Part shown: positions 1-8,777 of the stretch, piece after piece
How the letters are laid out: every line of letters begins with the position of its first letter
Position numbering within the stretch: the stretch's first letter is position 1
DNA from: Weissella confusa
GTDB lineage: Bacteria; Bacillota; Bacilli; Lactobacillales; Lactobacillaceae
Direction: 5' to 3'
Assembly (NCBI RefSeq): GCF_004766315.1
Contig: NZ_PVSN01000026.1
Span: 48,396-112,395, forward strand
Length of the DNA: 64,000 nt
Translations under genes and position numbers: made by a program
The notes under the pieces: model-generated
Databases searched by the model: none
What the model was told of the DNA's origin: nothing
What the model saw: the letters and a program-made list of their open reading frames with translations, nothing else

Positions 1-21
1 TTTTCGAAAGTAGAGGTTTTT

Positions 22-1209
22 ATGAATTCCGGAAAAACCAAGATATTTAACCAGTCATTTCTTGAAATTGCGCTGATTAACTTCCTAGTTTTGATGACGT
101 TTTACAGTTTGATTGTTGCCGTTGGACCATATGCAGTCGATGTGCTCCATCTATCAACAGCAAGTAGTGGTTTGCTAGTTGGTATCGTGGTTATTGGCTC
201 ACTCGTCATGCGTATGATGTCTGGTGCGGTGCTCGCACGCTTTTCAACTAAGACGATGATGATGGTCGGGGCCTTTGTATTGATTCCTAGTATGCTGGCT
301 TATCACGTCACAACGTCAATGATTTCATTATTGGTACTACGTTTTGTCCAAGGAATGATGATTGGACTAATCGGGACGGTTACAAATACGGCAGTTGTGT
401 TTGTTGTACCGGAAGAGCGTCGCAGTGAAGGAATTTCATATTTCTCATTGAGTACAGTTATTGCCACAGCAATGGGTCCATTCTTGGGATTGGCCTTGAG
501 CAAGATTGGCTATGGTTTCTTGTTTAACGTCGAAACCGTGATTGCTGCGTTGGCCTTTTTGGCAACGATTTTGATTCACAAGCAGGCGGTTGATATTAAG
601 GCCCACACAGTTAAAAAGGTTGAAACGGCTGACAAGCCAACCGGCCTTAAGAAGTTTTTGGAGCCTAAGGCAGTGCCATTGGCAATTGCCTTATTCATTG
701 CCACGTTGACGTACTCAGCCATCCAAAGTTACTTGAGTTTCTTTATGAAGGCACAACACATGTCATCAGTGACTGAGTGCTTCTTCTTGATTTACGCGGC
801 GGTGATCTTCATTAGTCGACCATTTACAGGTCGTCTGGCTGATGAAAAGAACGAAAACTACATCATTTACCCAGGATTGATTTTGTTAGCCATTGGTTTT
901 GTGCTATTGAGCCATGTCACAAACGTTTGGGTCTTTGTGTTGGCTGCGATTTTCATCGGGGTTGGGTTTGGAAACTTCCAATCAGCCGCCCAAGCAACAA
1001 TTGCGAAGATTGTGCCACCTGAGCGTATGTCATATGCCACATCAACGTACTTTATTTTCTTTGATTTGGCATTTGGTGTCGGACCATACTTGCTTGGTTT
1101 GATTGAACCAACTATTGGCTTTGTGGGGTTGTATGAGTTGATGATTGCCTTTGCAATCATTGCCTTGGTTTGGTACTTCTTAGTCCATGGGCGCCGTGTT
1201 AAGCGTTAA
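22..1209 (+). CDS. MFS transporter, 12 TM
   Basis: Major facilitator superfamily permease of 395 residues, the usual length for a 12-helix carrier. Hydrophobic segments run throughout, with a long central loop near residues 190-220 (KAHTVKKVETADKPTGLKK). Motif-A-like loops follow helix 2 (GAVLARFSTKTMMM) and helix 8 (RPFTGRLADEKNENY), the second with the conserved G-R-x-x-D pattern. Proton-driven efflux of a small molecule in the cell membrane is the family role; the substrate cannot be read from sequence. The start has a purine-rich RBS (gtagagg) 6 bases upstream. It is a single gene closed by a strong terminator; its promoter is outside the window. Confidence 0.88.
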   Translation: MNSGKTKIFNQSFLEIALINFLVLMTFYSLIVAVGPYAVDVLHLSTASSGLLVGIVVIGSLVMRMMSGAVLARFSTKTMMMVGAFVLIPSMLAYHVTTSMISLLVLRFVQGMMIGLIGTVTNTAVVFVVPEERRSEGISYFSLSTVIATAMGPFLGLALSKIGYGFLFNVETVIAALAFLATILIHKQAVDIKAHTVKKVETADKPTGLKKFLEPKAVPLAIALFIATLTYSAIQSYLSFFMKAQHMSSVTECFFLIYAAVIFISRPFTGRLADEKNENYIIYPGLILLAIGFVLLSHVTNVWVFVLAAIFIGVGFGNFQSAAQATIAKIVPPERMSYATSTYFIFFDLAFGVGPYLLGLIEPTIGFVGLYELMIAFAIIALVWYFLVHGRRVKR

Positions 1210-1284
1210 TCACTGTTAAAACATTAGCGAAAACTTGAAAAATCTGCTACATTAGATAGAGATAAGATTCGAGTTTATAACGAC

Positions 1285-1336
1285 AAAAAAGACGACCTAC
1301 ACAGATCACTTCCGGTCTGTGTAGGTCGTCTTTTTG
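1285..1336 (+). terminator. Rho-independent terminator after MFS gene
   Basis: Perfect 15-bp stem (gacgacctacacaga / tctgtgtaggtcgtc, 1291-1305 with 1316-1330) followed by TTTTT, and preceded by a run of A, so it could work in both directions. Confidence 0.93.
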
Positions 1337-1470
1337 TATGCTTCCGACTATTTTGTGAATTATGTGAACGTTTTATGAATTTAAGGGTTGTCACGTGAAA
1401 TATAGAGTAAATGGCCGTATCCTATTGTTACAAATTAGTTACGAAGCAATTTTTAGAAGAGGTGGGGACA

Positions 1471-2997
1471 ATGGAAAAAGTGACTAGGTTGTTTAGAGGG
1501 GCAATGTTGGCGACGGTGATTGTACCCTTCGCAGGCCTACTTACATTACCAGCGGCACAAAGTGTTTCAGCGGCGGACTACGGGGTGAAAATTTCAAACG
1601 GAACGCAGGTGCTTTCAAATATTGATGACACGGTGACTTTTGCAGGTGGGACTGTAAAACAAACGAAAACAGCAGATGGTCAGGTCGATCTTTATTTGAA
1701 CGGCGTGACTTTGAATCCAAATGGCGAGGGGACGTCAATTGCTTCAACTGCCAATCAACAAACGCATCTTTACTTCCAAGGTGAGAAGCCTTCAGTGGTA
1801 AAGGGTGCCCTGCAAGGTATTACGTCGGTAGCTGGAACTGCCAACTTGTTGGGCGGGTCTCGTGACGCATTGGCTGTCTACGCAGAGGACACGCCGGGTA
1901 TGGCCAGCGAGATGCAACTTGAAGGAGATTTTGCTAAGCCGGTGACCTTGACGCACAAGGATGGTAGCAAGACTGTACCAACTATCACCCTTGGAAAAGA
2001 TGACGCGACCCGTTTGAATCAATTGATTTTGGCAGGTAAGTCGACGGATGGTGTAATTGGCGGGGAGGCGACTATCTACAATCCAGGACGTGTTTTGTCA
2101 GGCAATTTGGATAAGATTGTCGGGGCGACATCATGGCGTGTTGATTATGATCAGAATGATACGGATTGGAGCGATGCCGCAAATTACAGCACGCGACCAT
2201 TGTCATTGAAGGGGCCAAACGGTGAAACGGCAACGCGAATTGAAGTTTCAAGTACGCCATTGTCATTTAAGGATGATAACTTGGCAGTTGTAAATGCTAC
2301 TAAGTTAGCAAATGAGAAGATTAACTCGACCGACTTGTACATCGCTGGTAATGGTCAACCGGTAACGGTATCACTTAGCCAAAACGGTTCAGATTATACG
2401 ACCTTTAACGGTGGTGAGTTGGCCGCTGGTCAATATAGCGTGAAGGTTAGTCAACCGGCTGACGTAGAAAAGGGTGTATTTGGTGGTGAAGCTACTGGTC
2501 AATTGATCGTCCAAACGACACCAACGCCAGCACCAAATAATGGCGGTGGCTCAACACCAACACCAGCGCCAAGTACACCGATTACACCGGCAGCTACGAC
2601 ACCAGCCGCAACAACTGTGACGCCAGCTGTATCAACGGTCGTGTTCGTGCCAACGGCAACAACACCGGCGGCTACGCAAACGGCAACCCAAGCACCAGCT
2701 AAGCAAGTGCCGGCAGCTGCTAATGAAACGTTGCATCACGGAGCCGTTAATGATCCGTTGCACGGACCATTGGAAGTGGACATGCCAGTGAAGTCGAAGA
2801 CGACGGCCAAGGCGCCAGCTAAGGAAGTAAAGCATAAGAATGACTTCCTGAAGCGAGCTGCTGGCTTGAGTACGCAAGCAGTAGTAGCTATTTGGTCAGT
2901 CGCGGTCTTGGTATTTGTTGGCTTAGTTTATCTTGGTATGCGCTGGGCAAAGCAAGCGCAAGTTGCTGAAGTAAACGACGATACCGAAGAGAAGTAA
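1471..2997 (+). CDS. Secreted surface protein with Pro/Thr-rich stalk and C-terminal TM tail
   Basis: Predicted exported protein of 508 residues. The start is set at 1471 because gaggtgggg lies just upstream; the in-frame codons before it (from 1411) lack an RBS. A signal peptide spans about residues 1-34 (basic MEKVTRLFR, hydrophobic core, AQSVSAA cleavage region). Residues 35-345 form a beta-rich region with no family I recognise. About 349-410 is a Pro/Thr/Ala stalk (TPTPAP, TPAATT repeats). A transmembrane helix at about 470-493 is followed by a mixed-charge tail. No LPXTG precedes the helix, so membrane anchoring rather than sortase attachment is inferred. It is monocistronic, with its own terminator. 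Confidence 0.75.
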   Translation: MEKVTRLFRGAMLATVIVPFAGLLTLPAAQSVSAADYGVKISNGTQVLSNIDDTVTFAGGTVKQTKTADGQVDLYLNGVTLNPNGEGTSIASTANQQTHLYFQGEKPSVVKGALQGITSVAGTANLLGGSRDALAVYAEDTPGMASEMQLEGDFAKPVTLTHKDGSKTVPTITLGKDDATRLNQLILAGKSTDGVIGGEATIYNPGRVLSGNLDKIVGATSWRVDYDQNDTDWSDAANYSTRPLSLKGPNGETATRIEVSSTPLSFKDDNLAVVNATKLANEKINSTDLYIAGNGQPVTVSLSQNGSDYTTFNGGELAAGQYSVKVSQPADVEKGVFGGEATGQLIVQTTPTPAPNNGGGSTPTPAPSTPITPAATTPAATTVTPAVSTVVFVPTATTPAATQTATQAPAKQVPAAANETLHHGAVNDPLHGPLEVDMPVKSKTTAKAPAKEVKHKNDFLKRAAGLSTQAVVAIWSVAVLVFVGLVYLGMRWAKQAQVAEVNDDTEEK

Positions 2998-3017
2998 ATA
3001 AGCAGAAAAATAGTAAA

Positions 3018-3057
3018 CAAAAAGCACGTTTCGAAGTAATTTCGAAACGTGCTTTTT
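3018..3057. terminator. Bidirectional terminator between surface gene and tRNA cluster
   Basis: 15-bp perfect stem aaagcacgtttcgaa / ttcgaaacgtgcttt (3021-3035 with 3041-3055), T-rich on both strands. It can end the surface gene rightward and the tRNA transcript leftward. Confidence 0.9.
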
Positions 3058-3063
3058 TAGGAA

Positions 3064-3151
3064 GGAGCCAACGGGATTTGAACCCGTGCGCCGGCTCAAC
3101 ACCGGTTCGGCGGATTTCGAGTCCGCTGCATTACCACTCTGCCATAGCTCC
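3064..3151 (-). tRNA. tRNA-Ser(CGA)
   Basis: On the minus strand an 88-base cloverleaf is readable: a 7-bp acceptor stem (ggagcta/tggctcc with one G-U pair), the anticodon stem gcgga/tccgc enclosing ctcgaaa with anticodon CGA, the long variable arm typical of tRNA-Ser (pairing ccgg/ccgg), and T-arm acggg/cccgt with loop ttcaaat. CCA is not encoded. The base after the acceptor stem is T, not the G usual for tRNA-Ser. It is the last gene of the tRNA cluster. Confidence 0.95.
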
Positions 3152-3248
3152 ATAACAATATTTAATATTATAAACCATGATTTTTGATTGTTTCAAGTTG
3201 AATAAATGAAACAAAAAAGACACCCAGTAAACTGGATGTCTATCAAGA

Positions 3249-3320
3249 TAGCCCATCAGGGAGTCGAACCCTGGATGCCGGTGTGAAAAACCGGAGTCTT
3301 AACCGCTTGACCAATGGGCC
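3249..3320 (-). tRNA. tRNA-Glu(UUC), copy 1
   Basis: A 72-base minus-strand tRNA with anticodon stem ccggt/accgg around ttttcac (anticodon TTC), T-arm cagggttcgactccctg and acceptor ggcccat/atgggct. The 1-72 pair is G-U and the discriminator is A; CCA is not encoded. It is one of three near-identical tandem copies. Confidence 0.95.
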
Positions 3321-3354
3321 ATGAAAATGTTGAATGCCTAATCGACAAAGGCAA

Positions 3355-3426
3355 TAGCCCATCAGGGAGTCGAACCCTGGATGCCGGTGTGAAAAACCGG
3401 AGTCTTAACCGCTTGACCAATGAGCC
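3355..3426 (-). tRNA. tRNA-Glu(UUC), copy 2 (variant acceptor stem)
   Basis: Identical to the flanking copies except for base 4 (ggctcat instead of ggcccat), which turns a C-G acceptor pair into U-G. The anticodon TTC and all loops are unchanged, so it is probably functional. Confidence 0.94.
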
Positions 3427-3461
3427 ATGAAATTGTTTATTGATTACTTCGTTAAAAGTAA

Positions 3462-3533
3462 TAGCCCATCAGGGAGTCGAACCCTGGATGCCGGTGTGAA
3501 AAACCGGAGTCTTAACCGCTTGACCAATGGGCC
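3462..3533 (-). tRNA. tRNA-Glu(UUC), copy 3
   Basis: A 72-base minus-strand tRNA identical to copy 1 and first in the transcript. Spacers between the copies (about 35 bases) are unrelated in sequence except for the short flank atgaaa on the 5' side. Confidence 0.95.
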
Positions 3534-3576
3534 ATGAAACTTTGTTAATTGCTTACCGCTCTTAACAACAGATAAT

Positions 3577-3605
3577 AATATACCAGATGGATATTTATCA
3601 TGCAA
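3577..3605 (-). promoter_or_regulatory. Promoter of tRNA-Glu/Ser cluster
   Basis: Read on the minus strand: -35 TTGCAT, 17-base spacer, -10 TATATT. It lies about 44 bases upstream of the first tRNA-Glu and no other promoter-like site is seen within the cluster. Confidence 0.75.
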
Positions 3606-3650
3606 CACCTAATTTCAAAAAAAGTCGACTTTTCTTCAAAAAGTGTCTCC

Positions 3651-3691
3651 CCTTGCACTAAATTCGTGTGTTCCGTACACTAAATACAAGG
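3651..3691 (+). promoter_or_regulatory. Candidate operator: direct repeat CACTAAAT, 22-bp period, flanked by ccttg/caagg
   Basis: CACTAAAT occurs at 3656-3663 and 3678-3685, exactly 22 bp apart (about two helical turns). The pair is bracketed by ccttg (3651-3655) and its complement caagg (3687-3691). It ends 19 bases before the Mga-like gene, so an autoregulatory site is possible. Confidence 0.4.
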
Positions 3692-3709
3692 ATTGGGGGG
3701 CGTGTGGGG

Positions 3710-5197
3710 ATGGATGAATTAACGTGGGTGTTAGAAAAGAAAGAGCAAGACAAATTAACGTTACTGACCTATTTAGCGACGCGGACAGATAGTTTTTTAC
3801 CAATTAAGCGCATTGTGACATCGCTGGGGTGGTCGCGATATCGAACGCTATCGACGATTACGATGCTATTCGATGACTTAGTGGTGTATTTTCCAAATGA
3901 ACCAACCGCGTATATTTATGACGAAAAGCAAAAAGCGGTTATCGTTGATCGATCGGTGTTGGTCGATATTAAAACGGTTGCTTTTGATTACCGACAAAAA
4001 TCAGTGGTTTGGCAATTGCTCGGCGTTATTTTTACCGGAACGTTCGATTCGTATGAACAGTTTGCCGAAACTTACCACACGAGTGTGCCGATTGCGCGGG
4101 CAGCCAAAAGTAAAATTGCCGCCGTTCTGAAAAAAGCAAATATCAAGTTGACGTTGCATAACGGATTAGTCGGTAATGAAACAACTATCCGCATCTTTTT
4201 CTTCGGGTTGATGCGGCAAGCCTATGGTAACCATGAGATTCCATTTCCACCAGAAATGCGCGATCGAACTGAGCAAGCCGTACATGCAATTGCGAATATA
4301 TTTAATATTCCGTTACGTGAAACGGCAAAACAAGCAATGCGCATGCAATTTACCATCTGGTATTATCGCTTAATTAACGATCATCATCTATTACCTGAGG
4401 AAATTCCAGCCTTGTTGACGGACTCAGTCAATTGGGACGCTGAGCACCAGGCGACACGAGCTGGGTTAATTGAGTTAATGTGCTCGTTTGTGTCTTTACC
4501 AACAGCTGTTTTGGAACGTGAAGCTGACTTTGCGATAGCAAGCCTGTATTCAACTGGGTTTGCATCGAGCGTACCAGTATCGTTATTGACGGAAGTGGCT
4601 CAGAAAAAATTGGCGCGATTTAAAACCATTGTTAAGACGGAGTACCAAGCGTTATTTAACCAGGAACTTTCGGAACGCATCTTGAATCGCGTGACATTAC
4701 AACTCTCAGCAACCAATATGCGGACAGCGTATTTTAGCGTTTACGGGTATCGCCCAACGCCTGAATTGGAAATTGCACAACGTGACTTTCCAATTCATAC
4801 AGCATTTGTTTTGCGGGTACTCCATAACCTGGCGGAGAAAATTGGGTTTGATGAGCAGGTACTGGTTAATTCTTTATTCGAAGAATATTTAGATGCGATG
4901 ATTCGGAATTTATCAAAACAATCCATCTTACCGGCGATTATCGTGGTGATTGATATGACGAATTTGCCGGCACTTGAAGAATTGGTTCAAGATCGGTTGA
5001 AGCGTTCGCCGATGATTAATGTGATAGTGGCGCATGAATTCCGTCCAGATACCGATTTCTACATATCGGATGTTGAAATTTCGCAATTTGGTGTAACGCC
5101 AGGCTTCATTTGGACCCGCTATCCTGATGAAACAATGTTTGCCCAATTCATCGAGCAAGCTGTATTACTTACAAAAGACAGATTTAAAGGTCAGTGA
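3710..5197 (+). CDS. Mga-like transcriptional regulator (paralogue 1)
   Basis: A 495-residue protein of the Mga/AtxA class: N-terminal Mga-type HTH (residues 1-160, beginning MDELTWVLEKKEQDKLTLL), a central helical PRD-like region, and a C-terminal EIIB-like alpha/beta domain (about residues 405-475). The ATG at 3710 is chosen because it aligns with the starts of the two other Mga-like genes in this window and follows a G-rich RBS; upstream codons begin with GTG at 3668. It stands directly before the WxL operon and the giant adhesin gene, so control of those genes is a reasonable inference by analogy with streptococcal Mga. Signals sensed are unknown. Confidence 0.8.
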   Translation: MDELTWVLEKKEQDKLTLLTYLATRTDSFLPIKRIVTSLGWSRYRTLSTITMLFDDLVVYFPNEPTAYIYDEKQKAVIVDRSVLVDIKTVAFDYRQKSVVWQLLGVIFTGTFDSYEQFAETYHTSVPIARAAKSKIAAVLKKANIKLTLHNGLVGNETTIRIFFFGLMRQAYGNHEIPFPPEMRDRTEQAVHAIANIFNIPLRETAKQAMRMQFTIWYYRLINDHHLLPEEIPALLTDSVNWDAEHQATRAGLIELMCSFVSLPTAVLEREADFAIASLYSTGFASSVPVSLLTEVAQKKLARFKTIVKTEYQALFNQELSERILNRVTLQLSATNMRTAYFSVYGYRPTPELEIAQRDFPIHTAFVLRVLHNLAEKIGFDEQVLVNSLFEEYLDAMIRNLSKQSILPAIIVVIDMTNLPALEELVQDRLKRSPMINVIVAHEFRPDTDFYISDVEISQFGVTPGFIWTRYPDETMFAQFIEQAVLLTKDRFKGQ

Positions 5198-5217
5198 TTA
5201 TTTCACTGGCCTTTTTA
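5187..5217 (+). terminator. Terminator overlapping end of Mga-like gene
   Basis: Stem aaggtcagtga / tcactggcctt with 5-base loop and following Ts. The 5' arm contains the last codons and stop of the regulator gene. Confidence 0.85.
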
Positions 5218-5351
5218 GTATTTTCAACACCTTACAAAGAAAAAGTAGATTTTTTTGAAAAAAACAGAAAAAAACGACGTGGTGAAGTTTGTTGCTATCC
5301 GATAAAGTTAAGCACGTAAACGATTCCTATTTGTTGAACGGGAGGAGTGAG

Positions 5352-6902
5352 ATGAGAATTGGAAGACTGATATTCGGCGTTATGCTGGGTGTCATAAGTA
5401 TGTGGTTTAGTCATGATTTGCACGCTGCTGAGCATCAAGTGGAAACGATGCGCGAATTCGAGCAAGCTTGGCATTTGGACGAACCGGATCAGAAAATCCG
5501 GTTGGAAGCGGATTTTGTTGACGACCTTGCGACAGGATTAGAACCACGGACACAGGATGTCACATTAATAGGCGATGGCTATGAATTAGCTTTTGCGCCT
5601 GAACAGAACAAGCAACCGGTTAGCCTAACGAGTTTGGGAGAAATTAAGTTAGCTGGGGAATTGTGGTTGTCAGGTGCCGATGAGACACCTTTAATTAACG
5701 CACGGCGGGTCCAGGCATTGCCTGACAGTAATGTGTTCATGAGTCCTGGTTATCAGGGTCGCATGGTAGTGGCTGACGAGGTCATTATCAAAGGTCAATT
5801 GGTATTACACAGATCACACGGTGACATGATTACCGCACCAAATATTCAAATTGCATCAGAAGGATTTGTCGAAGCCTTTGGTCAAACGGGCGGTCACGTT
5901 TTTGCGACAGACAGTGGTGGGCAGTTAACCGTAGAATCGGGGGCGCATATTTCTGTATCTGTTCTCCAACAAAGTGATGGTCCAAACGTCGGCCCGATTG
6001 ATATGGGTTTTGATCAAGTCGTTATTCAAGATGGTGCCCAAGTTGATATTGCGAGCATCCAGCCAGCATTGCTTTGGCAAAACACGGATGCTGCAATGGT
6101 GACGGTAGAATCGGGTGGCCAATTACAATTGACCGGGTTGCAACAACAGACCGTCGTTTATAAAAATCAAAACGGTGTGAGTGGTGGCGGATTACAGGTG
6201 AAAAAGGCCGGACGATTATCTGTCACAGGGTCGAGCACCACCGCATTGATTGAATTTTGTCAGCCGACGGTGCTAAAAATCGTCGCACCAGCTGAATTGG
6301 CTTTCGTTAATACACAGGAGAGGGGACTTGTGTATCAACGGAATCGTGGCACTTTTGAACTACAACAGCTTATCGCACACAGTACAACGACTAATTCAGT
6401 CGCAACAGAATTTTCAATCCAATCACTGCGCGTGAAAGGGCGTGGTAACGGGCAAACCGTAAGTGATTTACCCTATGCTGTTTCGGCATGGGTGGACAGT
6501 TTGAATAGACTAACGGCGCACCCTTTACCGGCTGAAGAACCGATGAAGGTGGTCATGACACCAGTCTCGTTTGGCAACGTGGTTAAACCATATGGTCAAT
6601 CAGTTCGAACGACGGCACTGCCTGGCACAGGTATTTTGACAGTACAGGGGAGTATTTTGAAATCCTGGGCAGTGCAGCTTCGATTGGCGCGACTGTTTAC
6701 AAATCGGGTAACCGGACAAGCCATTTCACCGCAGTTGATGGCGAATCAACAAAACATAACGGAATCGTTTCAAGAGATATTGAGTGGTCAAGTGGGACAA
6801 ACGCATGCAACACGTTTTGAGATGCAAATTGCTGACCACGAGGTTATACCGCTCGGTGACTATGAAGCCGAGCTTGAGATTAAATTGGTCGCAGGACCAT
6901 AG
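5352..6902 (+). CDS. WxL-type surface protein with adhesin-like N-terminal half
   Basis: A secreted protein of 516 residues and first gene of a WxL operon. The ATG at 5352 follows gggaggag; an earlier in-frame TTG (5289) lacks an RBS. The signal peptide is about residues 1-26 (ending DLHAA). Residues 28-130 resemble the pectate-lyase-like adhesive domain common in WxL clusters, then come beta-solenoid-like repeats. The C-terminal region has a first WxL-like motif (SWAVQLRLARLF, about residue 438) and ends YEAELEIKLVAGP. The final motif normally carries a second Trp; here it is Ile. WxL domains bind peptidoglycan non-covalently, so cell-wall attachment is expected. Confidence 0.72.
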   Translation: MRIGRLIFGVMLGVISMWFSHDLHAAEHQVETMREFEQAWHLDEPDQKIRLEADFVDDLATGLEPRTQDVTLIGDGYELAFAPEQNKQPVSLTSLGEIKLAGELWLSGADETPLINARRVQALPDSNVFMSPGYQGRMVVADEVIIKGQLVLHRSHGDMITAPNIQIASEGFVEAFGQTGGHVFATDSGGQLTVESGAHISVSVLQQSDGPNVGPIDMGFDQVVIQDGAQVDIASIQPALLWQNTDAAMVTVESGGQLQLTGLQQQTVVYKNQNGVSGGGLQVKKAGRLSVTGSSTTALIEFCQPTVLKIVAPAELAFVNTQERGLVYQRNRGTFELQQLIAHSTTTNSVATEFSIQSLRVKGRGNGQTVSDLPYAVSAWVDSLNRLTAHPLPAEEPMKVVMTPVSFGNVVKPYGQSVRTTALPGTGILTVQGSILKSWAVQLRLARLFTNRVTGQAISPQLMANQQNITESFQEILSGQVGQTHATRFEMQIADHEVIPLGDYEAELEIKLVAGP

Positions 6903-6926
6903 GGATAGAAGATGGGGGAATTTGAC

Positions 6927-7622
6927 ATGATGATGTTTAAGTGCCGGGCGACTTTGGCGGTATTGACGGTTGGCTTAACGATGTTGACTGGTGGCTCGAT
7001 TTTTTCAGCTGAAAAGGATGAGACGGCCACAGTGCCAGCGACGGTAAGCTTTGCGGGGGTTGAAGAACCAATCGTTATTGATCGGGTAAATCCGACTGAT
7101 GCAAAAACCAAAGATCCAGCGGTACCAGCGAATATGCGTGAGACGGGGATGCCATTGACGATTGATTACGCGTCACCTTGGCGTTTTGAAATCCAAAAAG
7201 TGAGTTTGATGGATCGGTCTTATTCGGCTAAGCGCGATACGTTTGCGGGTCAGGCAGTTGCCAATCACGTTCAGGTGACTGACCAACGTGAAAAGTTAGA
7301 TGGTTGGGAATTGCAAATCCGCCAAGTAACGCCATTCATGCATGCATCTGGCGCTGAGCTAAAGGGGGCTAAGCTACACGTGGGCGAAATGTCGGTTAAG
7401 TCAGCAGTTGAAGGCACTTTAGTGATGCCATCAAAGAATGCAATCACATTGAATGGGGAGTTTGCCCGGTTGGCCAGTGCTAAAGCTGGTGATGGCTATG
7501 GCACATCATCTTTATCGATGGCGGATGTTAAGTTAACGGTACCGGGTCAGGCGAAAAAGTTGGCCGGTAATTATTCAAGTGAGGTAGTTTATAAGCTCCT
7601 CGCAGCACCAACAGGAGCGTAA
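6927..7622 (+). CDS. Small WxL-domain surface protein
   Basis: A 231-residue exported protein, second in the WxL operon. The ATG at 6927 has gggggaa 7 bases upstream; an ATG at 6912 lies before that RBS and is less likely. The signal peptide ends near SIFSAEKD. The rest is a single WxL-type domain: DYASPWRFEIQ, then GWELQIRQVTPF (the W-x-L motif, about residue 126), and the end YSSEVVYKLLAAP. The second motif has Tyr where Trp is usual. Such small WxL proteins coat peptidoglycan and work with a DUF916/DUF3324 partner, encoded immediately downstream. Confidence 0.82.
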   Translation: MMMFKCRATLAVLTVGLTMLTGGSIFSAEKDETATVPATVSFAGVEEPIVIDRVNPTDAKTKDPAVPANMRETGMPLTIDYASPWRFEIQKVSLMDRSYSAKRDTFAGQAVANHVQVTDQREKLDGWELQIRQVTPFMHASGAELKGAKLHVGEMSVKSAVEGTLVMPSKNAITLNGEFARLASAKAGDGYGTSSLSMADVKLTVPGQAKKLAGNYSSEVVYKLLAAPTGA

Positions 7623-7627
7623 ATGAG

Positions 7628-8590
7628 ATGAAATTGGTTTGGGGAGTAGTTGTAATGATCTTGACGGTGATGTTCGGGGAAACACCAGCGTCAGCGAATG
7701 AAATGCCGTTTGCAGTTCGCGTCATGGCAGCTGCCGAACAGCGTCCAGAAACGACAGGGTATTTCGATTTAATTTTGGCACCTAATCAAGTGAAGAAAGT
7801 CCAGGTTTTATTGACGAACGAAACGGAGAAGCCACTCACGGTTGATATCAAATCAGCCCAGGCGACAACCAATCGTAACGGGGTCGTCGATTATGAAACG
7901 GCGCAATCAAAAGCTTGGCGACAACTTGTTGCGGTGCCAAAGAGCATTACACTACCACTGCATGGCCAAGAATTGGTCGCAACGACCATTCATATGCCGG
8001 CAAACCAATTTGATGGGATAAAAGCAGGGGGCTTAACATTTGCTGAACGTAAAACACTAAATGATTCGGGGGAATCTGGTGTTCAAATTAAGCAGTCATA
8101 TGCTTATACAGTTGCGGTCTTAGTTTGTAATCGCGAGGGGGATGTACCAGCTAAGATGCGTTCTGTGGGGGCGCAAACCAAAACGGTTACTGGTGAAAAC
8201 GTGTTGCAAACGACGCTTGTGAATCCGATGCCGGCATTTCAACATGACATGCAGGTGCGGACACGCTTGTATCGGGGCGACAAGTTGATTTTGGATAAAA
8301 CGCAAGTGGGGTTGCGTTTTGCGCCAGATAGCCAGTATCACCACATGACAGTGCTTGATCAGTCATTAGCAGCCGGTCGGTATCGGGTGGTGACGGACGT
8401 GAAGACGAATCAAGGCAAATGGCATTTTAATGATGGGCTGACTGTGACAGCTAAGCAGCAAGTTGGTGGGGCGGTTGCTGAAGCGACACAGCTACCAATT
8501 TGGCTAAAGATTATGTTGGGCATTATCGGGGGATTGCTCATAATTATTCTTTGGCTCATCATGTTGATGCGACGACGTCAGCAAAAATAG
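7628..8590 (+). CDS. DUF916/DUF3324 WxL-interacting protein, TM-anchored
   Basis: A 320-residue membrane-anchored protein. Order: signal peptide (1-24, ending PASANE), DUF916-like domain (about 28-150: EQRPETTGYFDLILAPNQ, then NETEKPLTVDIKSA), DUF3324-like domain (about 165-285), one transmembrane helix (about 288-310) and basic tail MRRRQQK. In the family these proteins interact with WxL proteins and peptidoglycan. The start has AGGAG overlapping the previous stop region (5 bases between genes), so it is translated from the same message as the two WxL genes. A terminator follows. Confidence 0.88.
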   Translation: MKLVWGVVVMILTVMFGETPASANEMPFAVRVMAAAEQRPETTGYFDLILAPNQVKKVQVLLTNETEKPLTVDIKSAQATTNRNGVVDYETAQSKAWRQLVAVPKSITLPLHGQELVATTIHMPANQFDGIKAGGLTFAERKTLNDSGESGVQIKQSYAYTVAVLVCNREGDVPAKMRSVGAQTKTVTGENVLQTTLVNPMPAFQHDMQVRTRLYRGDKLILDKTQVGLRFAPDSQYHHMTVLDQSLAAGRYRVVTDVKTNQGKWHFNDGLTVTAKQQVGGAVAEATQLPIWLKIMLGIIGGLLIIILWLIMLMRRRQQK

Positions 8591-8598
8591 TAGTAGAT

Positions 8599-8638
8599 GA
8601 AATCGGTCGGGGCAGTGAGTGTCTCGACCGATTTTTTG
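8599..8638 (+). terminator. Terminator of WxL operon
   Basis: Stem aaatcggtcg / cgaccgattt with a 14-base loop and a T run. Confidence 0.85.
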
Positions 8639-8777
8639 TTCACATAAATGAAATATTTACCGTATTCTGTTCAGACTTTTCGTGTCGTTTTGGCGTTGTT
8701 TTATTGCGTTAGCATCATATTCGTTTTTTATACTGGCGGTATAACAAGAATATTAGAGTATTGATGAGGAAATGAAC

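Noticed and set aside
2923..3153. 76-codon minus-strand ORF
   Set aside because: It overlaps the tRNA-Ser gene and a bidirectional terminator, so it is not coding.
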